Part shown: positions 6,113 to 11,494 of the stretch, one piece after another
How the letters are laid out: each line of letters begins with the position of its first letter
How positions within the stretch are numbered: the first letter of the stretch is position 1
Assembly (NCBI GenBank): GCA_013696595.1
Contig: JACCYG010000152.1
Span: 1-11,494 of the forward strand
Direction of reading: 5' to 3'
Source of the DNA: Actinomycetota bacterium
GTDB lineage: Bacteria > Actinomycetota > Thermoleophilia > Gaiellales > Gaiellaceae
Length of the DNA stretch: 11,494 nt
Made by a program: the position numbers and the translations under genes
Notes under the pieces: model-generated
The model's database searches: none
What the model was told of the DNA's origin: nothing
The model's input: the letters and a program-made list of their open reading frames with translations, nothing else

Positions 6113-7195
6113 CTACCGTCGAGCGGCGGCGAGGGCGATCACCTCCTCGGCGATCACGTCGGCCGCGTCAGGGCGGGCGAGCTCGCGCATCGCAGCGGCC
6201 ATCCGCTCGAGCCGTGGCGGATCTCCGAGGAGCTCTTCGACAGTTCTTCGAAGATCGAGCTCCGTCTCGGGCACGACGAGAGCGCCGCCGCCTCGCTCGA
6301 AATAGCGGGCGTTCTTGGTCTGATGGTCGGCGGTCGCATGCGGGTATGGGACGAGGACGGCCGGCTTGCCAGCCGCGGCGACCTCCCAGACGGACCCCCC
6401 TGCGCGCGCGACGACGAGGTCGGCGGCCGTAAGCGCATCACCGATGTGGTCCGTGAAGGCGAGCAGGACGTAGCTGTCGCGCTTCACGCGGTCCCGGAGC
6501 CCGGCGTAGTGAGCGTGGCCGCAGAGGTGAAGGACGTTCGGGCCCTCTTCGGCGAAGGCCTCGAGCGCGGCTTCGTTCAGCCGGCGGGCGCCCTGGCTTC
6601 CGCCAAAGATGAGCACGACGGGGCCCGTCGAGCGAAGCCCTAGCCGCTTGCGCGCCTCGGTCGGTTCTGACACGCGTGCGCGAGCAGGGATCGCCCGGCC
6701 GACGACGCGGTACTTGCCGTCGTCTTCGACGCCGGCTAGAGGGAACGCGAGGAAGACCTTCTTCGTCAGCGGCGCGGCGAGCCGGTTGGCGAGGCCCAGG
6801 TGCGCGTCCGCCTCCGTGATAGCCGCGGGAATGCGAAGCATTGCGGCGGCGAGAACCATCGGCCCCGCCACGTAGCCTCCGGCCCCGAGCACGATGTCGG
6901 GACGCCGCCGGCGCAGGATCCTCACGCAAGAGACGGGCGCCCGGCCCGCAAGCGCAAGCGCGCGAAGAAGCGCCGGCCCTGCGCGGCGCGGAAGGCCGCT
7001 CACGCGAAAGGCGTCGAACTCGTAGCCCGCTTCACGAACGAGCTGCGCCTCGATGCGGTCAGGCGAGCCGGCGAACGTCACGCTGGCGCCGCGGCGCCTG
7101 AGCGCTTCGGCCACGGCGAGCGCGGGCAGAACGTGACCGGCTGTCCCTCCGGCCGCGATCAGGCATGCGACTGGTCGCTTCGACGGTTGACCCAT
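6113..7195 (-). CDS. murG: Undecaprenyldiphospho-muramoylpentapeptide beta-N-acetylglucosaminyltransferase MurG
   Basis: MurG transfers GlcNAc from UDP-GlcNAc to lipid I on the inner membrane face, making lipid II. The 360-residue GT28/GT-B protein has the N-terminal lipid I loop AAGGTAGH (14-21), LGAGGYVAGP (103-112), the C-terminal GGSQGA (198-203), and the UDP-GlcNAc region ARAGGSVWEVAAAGKPAVLV (263-282) with Glu271 and the following DHQTKNA (290-296). The usual HEQN motif is replaced by TEAD (127-130, in TEADAHLGLANR). I believe this is a lineage variant, but could not check. The ATG start gives a normal N-terminus but has no strong Shine-Dalgarno. It lies inside the end of ftsW, so re-initiation or coupling is likely. 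The TAG stop lies just before murC. Confidence 0.97.
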   Translation of the reverse strand: MGQPSKRPVACLIAAGGTAGHVLPALAVAEALRRRGASVTFAGSPDRIEAQLVREAGYEFDAFRVSGLPRRAGPALLRALALAGRAPVSCVRILRRRRPDIVLGAGGYVAGPMVLAAAMLRIPAAITEADAHLGLANRLAAPLTKKVFLAFPLAGVEDDGKYRVVGRAIPARARVSEPTEARKRLGLRSTGPVVLIFGGSQGARRLNEAALEAFAEEGPNVLHLCGHAHYAGLRDRVKRDSYVLLAFTDHIGDALTAADLVVARAGGSVWEVAAAGKPAVLVPYPHATADHQTKNARYFERGGGALVVPETELDLRRTVEELLGDPPRLERMAAAMRELARPDAADVIAEEVIALAAARR

Positions 7196-8285
7196 TGACC
7201 GCGATGTTAAGGAGGATGCCGACGGCGCCGAGGGCGACCACGAGGCTCGAGCCGCCGTAGCTCACGAACGGCAGCGGTATCCCGGTTAGCGGAGCGAGGC
7301 CGAGCACCGCGCTCAGATTCACGAATGCCTGCCCGCAGATGAGGGCGGTGAGCCCCGCGGCGAGCACCTTCCCGAACGGGTCGCGGCAGCGAAGCGCCAC
7401 GTTGAAGCCGGCATAGCCGAAGACCGCGAAGGCGGCGATGACGCCGAACGTGCCGAGGAGGCCGAGCTCCTCGCCGACGATCGCGAAGATCATGTCGGTC
7501 GTCGCCTCCGGGAGGTAGTAGATCTTCTGGACGCTCTCGCCGAGTCCCACCCCGAAGAGGCCGCCCGAGCCGAGGGCGATCATCGCCTGAATCGTCTGGA
7601 ACCCCGTGTCGTCGGGATCGGCCCAGGGATCGAGGAACGCGAAGAAGCGCGCGCGGCGGTAGGGCTCGAGCCAGATCGCAGCGACCACCAGCGTGATCCC
7701 GATCGCGCCGGCGCCTGCCAGAGCGCGTAGCGGGGTTCCCGCGACCACGAGCATCGCGGCGACCATCACGCAGATCGCGGTCGCAGTGCCGAGATCAGGC
7801 TCGACGAGGATCAGAGCGCAGGCGGCAAGAACGACGAGCCCGATCGGCCGGCCGAGCTCCGCGAGCGAGCGCGGTGCGGGGCGGCGCACGAGGAGCGCAG
7901 CGAGCCAGAGCGCGAGGGCGAGCTTCGCGAGCTCGGACGGCTGGAAGTCGACGATCCCGAGCGAGAGCCACCGGCGTGCGCCGTTCACGGCGGTCCCGAG
8001 GGCGAGCACTGCGAGGAGAAGCGCGAAGCTCGCCACGAGGAGCGGACCTCCGGCACGGCGAAGCAACCGGAAGTCCACGCGCGACAGCACGGCGAGCGCG
8101 ACCAGCCCGAGCACCGCGTAGATTGTCTGGCGCTTCAGGAAGTACGACGGATCGTCGGCGGCCACGGCCGCGCGCGCCGAGCTCGCGCTGTAGACCATGA
8201 CGAGACCGAAGGCGACGAGCCCTAGCGTGATGAGGACGAGGAGGTGGAACTCCAGCTGGCCGCGACGCGTGCTCTCCCGGCTCAC
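7059..8285 (-). CDS. ftsW: Septal peptidoglycan glycosyltransferase FtsW (SEDS family)
   Basis: FtsW polymerises lipid II into septal glycan together with FtsI/PBP. The 408-residue product is strongly hydrophobic to about residue 362, consistent with the 10-helix SEDS fold. SEDS signatures are NGARRWL (101-107), FQPSELAKLAL (114-124), EPDLGTA (162-168), YYLPEATTDMIFAIVGEELGL (256-276, holding the catalytic-type Asp264) and GIPLPFVSYGGSS (335-347). FtsW rather than RodA is inferred from the location between murD and murG. The GTG start overlaps the murD stop as GTGA, preceded by GGAGGG. Residues from about 364 form a tail with about 15 Arg in the last 36 residues, encoded in a 137-nt overlap with murG in another frame. 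The tail may be functional or simply read-through to the next stop. Confidence 0.95.
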   Translation of the reverse strand: MSRESTRRGQLEFHLLVLITLGLVAFGLVMVYSASSARAAVAADDPSYFLKRQTIYAVLGLVALAVLSRVDFRLLRRAGGPLLVASFALLLAVLALGTAVNGARRWLSLGIVDFQPSELAKLALALWLAALLVRRPAPRSLAELGRPIGLVVLAACALILVEPDLGTATAICVMVAAMLVVAGTPLRALAGAGAIGITLVVAAIWLEPYRRARFFAFLDPWADPDDTGFQTIQAMIALGSGGLFGVGLGESVQKIYYLPEATTDMIFAIVGEELGLLGTFGVIAAFAVFGYAGFNVALRCRDPFGKVLAAGLTALICGQAFVNLSAVLGLAPLTGIPLPFVSYGGSSLVVALGAVGILLNIAVNGSTVEATSRMPDRGRRDSRSRSARARRGRSAQAPRRQRDVRRLA

Positions 8286-9544
8286 AGGCCCTCCACGAGC
8301 GCGCGGAAACGATCTCCCCGCTCCTCAAAGTCCCGGAACTGGTCGTAGCTCGCGCAGGCCGGTGAGAGGAGGACGACGTCGCCCGGCGACGCGTCCGCGA
8401 AGGCAGCGCGAACGGCCGTGGCGAGATCGCCCGAGGTGTCGAATTCGACGCCTTCCTCGCCGAGCGCCTCCGCGAGCTCGCCCGCGGCTTCACCGACGAG
8501 ATAGGCCTTGGCGACGCCGCGCTCGCGCGCCGCTCGAGCGAGCGCCCCGAAGGGCGTGCCCTTGAGACTTCCGCCGAGGATGATACGAAGCCCGGGGGGA
8601 TACGACGCGAGGGCGCACTCCGCCGCCTCGGGATTCGTCGCCTTCGAGTCGTTCACGAACGAGACGCCTGCGACCTCGCGCACGAGCTCGAGCCGATGCG
8701 CCACGCCGGGGAACGTGCGGAAGGCCTCGGCGATCGGGTCGTCGGGGATCCCGATCGCACGCGCAGCCACGGCGGCGGCCGCCGCGTTCTCACGGTTGTG
8801 CTCGCCGCGGATGAGCGGCTCGGCCGGGAGCTCGTCGTCGACGCCGAACTCGACGCGCCGGCCTGCACCCCTCACGTCCGGAAAACCGCGCGGGAGAACT
8901 GCCGTATCGTCCTCCTGCTGATTCTCGAAGATCCGAAGCTTCGCCTCCCGATACCGCTCGACCGTGCCGTGCCGGTCGAGGTGGTCGGGGGTCAGGTTGA
9001 GGAGGACGCCGACGCTCGGGCGGAAGCGCTCGATGTCCTCGAGCTGGAAGCTCGAGAGCTCGCAGACGAGCCACGTGTCCGCGGACACGTGGCCGTCGAG
9101 CCCGGTCAGAGGACGACCGACGTTGCCGGCGACGGCGACCGGGCGGTCTGCGGCGCGAAGGACGGCGCCCAGGAGCTCGGCCGTCGTCGTCTTGCCGTTC
9201 GTCCCCGTGACGCCGACGATCGGGTTCTCGAGCAGCCGGTAGCCGAGCTCGACCTCGCTCCAGACCCTGAGCCCGCGCGCCCGCGCGCCCGCGACGAGCG
9301 GAGCCTCGTTCGGAACTCCCGGGCTTTTCACGAGCAGGTCCACGTCGTCTAGGAGCGCGGGGTCCTCCGCGCCGAGGACGACTTCTACGCCAGCTTCGCG
9401 AAGCCTCCCCACGTCGAGCTCCTCGTTTCGGTCGACGGCTCGGACGTTCACCTGCCGCCGGGCGAGCGCGCGCGCGGCCGCTTCCCCGGACCGCGCGAGA
9501 CCGAGAACGAGCACGCTGCGCGGCAGGTCGAGATCGGACATCAT
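8282..9544 (-). CDS. murD: UDP-N-acetylmuramoyl-L-alanine--D-glutamate ligase MurD
   Basis: MurD adds D-Glu to UDP-MurNAc-L-Ala with ATP. The 420-residue product has the three Mur-ligase domains. The UDP-binding start is VLVLGLARSGEAAARAL (11-27) with KSPGVP (73-78). The ATP domain carries GTNGKTTT (114-121), CELSSFQLE (161-169), NLTPDHLDRH (183-192) and Lys202 as the likely carbamylated lysine. The C-terminal domain follows GEHNRENAA and contains NDSKATN, GGSLKG and SPACASYDQFRDFEERGDRF. The start is one of two adjacent ATGs (9542-9544 or 9539-9541), with no good ribosome site. The gene begins 8 nt from the divergent phosphoesterase start, so any promoter of its own must lie inside that antisense gene; otherwise it relies on read-through from mraY. 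Its stop overlaps the ftsW start. Confidence 0.97.
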   Translation of the reverse strand: MMSDLDLPRSVLVLGLARSGEAAARALARRQVNVRAVDRNEELDVGRLREAGVEVVLGAEDPALLDDVDLLVKSPGVPNEAPLVAGARARGLRVWSEVELGYRLLENPIVGVTGTNGKTTTAELLGAVLRAADRPVAVAGNVGRPLTGLDGHVSADTWLVCELSSFQLEDIERFRPSVGVLLNLTPDHLDRHGTVERYREAKLRIFENQQEDDTAVLPRGFPDVRGAGRRVEFGVDDELPAEPLIRGEHNRENAAAAAVAARAIGIPDDPIAEAFRTFPGVAHRLELVREVAGVSFVNDSKATNPEAAECALASYPPGLRIILGGSLKGTPFGALARAARERGVAKAYLVGEAAGELAEALGEEGVEFDTSGDLATAVRAAFADASPGDVVLLSPACASYDQFRDFEERGDRFRALVEGL

Positions 9545-9552
9545 CGGACGCG

Positions 9553-10329
9553 GTGCGCGTCGCCGTTCTCTTCGACATCCACGGCAACCTCCCCGCCCTC
9601 GAGGCCGTCCTCGGTGAGATCGAGGGCGCGGACGTCGACCTCGTCGTCTGCGGCGGCGACGCGGTACCGGGACCTTTCCCGTGCGAGACGCTCTCTCTCC
9701 TCCGCGGCTTCGGGGCCGCCCTTCGCTACGTCCACGGAAACGGCGAGCGGAATGTGCTTCGAAGTGCTGAGGAGACGGCCTCCGAAGACCAGCTCGCCGC
9801 CCAGGCCCGCTGGTGCGCGGAGCAACTCTCTCCGGAGGAGCTCGCTTGCCTCGTCGCTCTTCCGGCCACGGTCACGCTCGCGGTCGACGGGCTCGGCGAC
9901 GTCCTCTTCTGCCACGGCACGCCCCGAAGCGACGAGGAGATCGTCACGCTCGTTACGCCGGACGAGCGGTTGCGGGCGATCCTCGCGGGCGTGCGCGAGC
10001 CGGTCGTCGTCGCCGGTCATACGCACAGCCAGCTCGACCGCACGGTCGGCGCGACACGGTTCGTGAACGGCGGGAGCATCGGCATGCCGTACGAACACGA
10101 GCAAGGGGCGTACTGGGCGATCCTCGGCCCCGACCTCGAGCTCAGGCGGACCACCTACGACGCGCAGAGGGCCGCCGATCGCATCCGCGCAACCGGGTTC
10201 CCGGACGCGCCGCAGTTCGCCGAGGAGTACGTGCTCTCGTACTCGAGACCGGACGAGACCGCCCCGTTCTTCGAGGAGATGGCGGTGGAGCGGGACCGCG
10301 CCGCTCAGTCTGCGAACTCCGAGAAGTAG
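9553..10329 (+). CDS. Calcineurin-like metallophosphoesterase, YfcE/MJ0936-like
   Basis: This 258-residue cytoplasmic protein has the ordered metal-binding motifs of the calcineurin-like phosphoesterase superfamily: DIHGN (8-12), GGD (34-36), GNGERN (62-67, where many relatives have GNHE or GNCD), FCHGTP (119-124) and GHTH (155-158), with a VNGGSIGMP block (171-179) typical of YfcE-like members. Such enzymes bind two divalent metals and hydrolyse phosphoesters. The substrate cannot be read from the sequence, and a role in wall synthesis is not implied by location alone. The GTG start places DIHGN at the usual distance. It is the only plus-strand gene within the dcw cluster: it is divergent from murD with 8 nt between starts and overlaps the mraY 3' end by 25 nt tail to tail. 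Confidence 0.93.
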   Translation: MRVAVLFDIHGNLPALEAVLGEIEGADVDLVVCGGDAVPGPFPCETLSLLRGFGAALRYVHGNGERNVLRSAEETASEDQLAAQARWCAEQLSPEELACLVALPATVTLAVDGLGDVLFCHGTPRSDEEIVTLVTPDERLRAILAGVREPVVVAGHTHSQLDRTVGATRFVNGGSIGMPYEHEQGAYWAILGPDLELRRTTYDAQRAADRIRATGFPDAPQFAEEYVLSYSRPDETAPFFEEMAVERDRAAQSANSEK

Positions 10330-11321
10330 CGGTAGTAGAGAACGAACGCGCACGCGCAGAGGATCGACGCGGCGATCCAGAAGCGCACCATGATCCTCGT
10401 CTCGGACCAGGCCTTCATCTCGAAGTGGTGGTGAAGCGGCGCCATCAGCAGGATGCGCCGGCCGAGCCGCTTGAACGTGACGACTTGCAGGATGACGGAC
10501 AGCGCTTCGATCACGAAGATGCCGCCGATGAGGAGGAGAAGGATCTCCGTCTTCGTGACGATCGCAAACGCGGCGAGCGCCCCACCGAGCCCCATCGAGC
10601 CCGTGTCGCCCATGAAGACCTGCGCAGGGAACGCGTTGTACCAGAGGAATCCGATCGAAGCTCCGATCAGGCTGGCCCCGAGGATGGCGAGATCGAGGTC
10701 CTCCTGGTCGGGCGAGCGCGCCCGGACGCTTACGAGGTACGCGACGACGCCCATCGCCGTGTAGGTGAGAAGCGCGATCGTCGCCGTCCCCGCGGCGAGC
10801 CCGTCGAGGCCGTCGGTCAGGTTCACGCTGTTCGACGCCCCCGCGATGATGACGAAGAGGAGGGCGTACCAGGCGTACGACAGCGGGACGTCCACGTCGG
10901 CGAGGGGGAGGTAGACGCTCGTCTTGTAGTCCGCGTCGTAGACGACGAGCGCGACCACGGCCGTGATCGCGGCGAGCATGAGGAGCTTCCACCGGCCGGG
11001 GAGGCCGAGCGAGCGACGGTGCGAGAGCTTGACCCAGTCGTCCACGAACCCGATCGCCGCGCAGCCGAGCGTGACGAAGAACGCCGTGAGTGCGGGGAGG
11101 GTCGGCTCCGCCTTCGTGAAGACGACAAACGGGATCGACATGGCGATCATGATCAGAAGACCGCCCATCGTCGGCGTCCCTTGCTTTACGACATGCCGCT
11201 CCGGCCCCTCCTCTCGGATGTGCTGGCCCAGCTCGTTCCGGCGAAGGAAATCGATGAACTTCGGCCCAGCCGCGATCGAGATGACCATGGCGACGATGCC
11301 GGCGAGCAGAACCTGGACCAT
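10305..11321 (-). CDS. mraY: Phospho-N-acetylmuramoyl-pentapeptide-transferase MraY
   Basis: MraY transfers phospho-MurNAc-pentapeptide from UDP to undecaprenyl phosphate, making lipid I in the cytoplasmic membrane. The 338-residue multi-pass protein carries KQGTPTMGG (46-54), GFVDDWVK (91-98, Asp94/Asp95), SNSVNLTDGLDGLA (163-176), FMGDTGSMGLG (236-246, catalytic-type Asp239) and the APLHHHFE histidine motif (294-301). Length is slightly below the usual 320-360 midpoint, and all expected motifs are present. The ATG is preceded by AAGAGG at a tight 2-nt spacing, and the gene starts 14 nt after the murF stop, so they are probably co-transcribed. Its last 25 nt are antisense to the end of the phosphoesterase gene. 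Confidence 0.98.
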   Translation of the reverse strand: MVQVLLAGIVAMVISIAAGPKFIDFLRRNELGQHIREEGPERHVVKQGTPTMGGLLIMIAMSIPFVVFTKAEPTLPALTAFFVTLGCAAIGFVDDWVKLSHRRSLGLPGRWKLLMLAAITAVVALVVYDADYKTSVYLPLADVDVPLSYAWYALLFVIIAGASNSVNLTDGLDGLAAGTATIALLTYTAMGVVAYLVSVRARSPDQEDLDLAILGASLIGASIGFLWYNAFPAQVFMGDTGSMGLGGALAAFAIVTKTEILLLLIGGIFVIEALSVILQVVTFKRLGRRILLMAPLHHHFEMKAWSETRIMVRFWIAASILCACAFVLYYRYFSEFAD

Positions 11322-11335
11322 GGCCTCTTAACGGC

Positions 11336-11494
11336 TCAACGCACCGGGACGACCGCGAGCGCTTCCGCAATCGCCTCGAGGCCCATCGCCCGCGATCCCT
11401 TGACGAGGACGCAGTCGCCCGGCCGAAGGAGGGACTGGGCCGCCGCGAGCCCCTCCTCCACGCTCGGCGCCCAGCGCGTCTCGGCCACGCCGCG
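11336..11494 (-). CDS. murF: UDP-MurNAc-tripeptide--D-alanyl-D-alanine ligase MurF, C-terminal end, truncated by window edge
   Basis: Fifty-two residues and a TGA stop are read from the right edge without interruption. The stretch PGDCVLVKGSRAMGLEAIAEAL is the typical C-terminal block of MurF, in which GDxVLVKGSR is close to invariant. MurF adds D-Ala-D-Ala to UDP-MurNAc-tripeptide, the last cytoplasmic step before MraY. The position immediately upstream of mraY (14 nt) matches the standard murE-murF-mraY-murD order. The catalytic domains lie outside the window. MurE is less likely because its C-terminal block differs. Confidence 0.88.
   Translation of the reverse strand, partial: RGVAETRWAPSVEEGLAAAQSLLRPGDCVLVKGSRAMGLEAIAEALAVVPVR

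Noticed and set aside
9541..11370. Minus-strand 609-residue open frame over mraY and the phosphoesterase
   Set aside because: Arg/Pro-rich shadow of mraY in another frame and of the phosphoesterase on the other strand; no motifs.
1..11494. CRISPR arrays, tRNA or rRNA genes, insertion sequences, phage or defence genes
   Set aside because: No spaced direct repeats, no cloverleaf-like segments and no transposase, integrase or defence motifs were found on reading both strands. The window is a housekeeping region.

Overview
The window is a GC-rich bacterial chromosome segment that is almost entirely coding. Most of it is a dcw (division and cell wall) cluster read on the minus strand. Gene content and protein signatures point to an actinobacterium. 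FtsZ has the actinobacterial-style GEGGGTGTGGAPV tubulin signature and the RPFTFEGRKRS stretch, no ftsA lies between ftsQ and ftsZ, GTG starts are common, and a small Cys-rich protein resembles an actinobacterial hypothetical family I remember. Variant motifs in MurG and MurC make me lean towards the Thermoleophilia (Gaiellales/Solirubrobacterales). That placement is inference from memory, not a search.

Layout from right to left, in the direction of minus-strand transcription: the C-terminal end of murF (running off the right edge), mraY, murD, ftsW, murG, murC, murB, ftsQ and ftsZ. Together these cover the last cytoplasmic steps of UDP-MurNAc-pentapeptide synthesis (MurB, MurC, MurD, MurF), lipid I and lipid II formation (MraY, MurG), septal glycan polymerisation (FtsW), the divisome connector (FtsQ) and the Z-ring GTPase (FtsZ). 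Genes are tightly packed: murD/ftsW and murC/murB share 4-nt GTGA overlaps, ftsW/murG overlap by 137 nt, and the others are 4-18 nt apart. The exception is a 91-nt spacer before ftsZ, which carries a good sigma70-type promoter.

A plus-strand calcineurin-like phosphoesterase gene sits between mraY and murD. It overlaps the 3' end of mraY by 25 nt and starts 8 nt from the divergent murD start, so it splits the dcw operon. Left of ftsZ is a tryptophanase/tyrosine phenol-lyase family gene whose diagnostic residues favour tryptophanase. Beyond that lie a convergent small conserved protein on the plus strand and the 5' end of gcvT (glycine cleavage T protein) on the minus strand, running off the left edge.

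I see no CRISPR array, RNA gene, insertion sequence or obvious novel system. The points worth a second look are: murC lacks any canonical start codon that would keep its Rossmann motif; the phosphoesterase interrupts the operon; ftsW has an Arg-rich tail read from inside murG; a tryptophanase sits where sepF-type genes are usual; and the small Cys-rich gene may carry a frameshift near its start.
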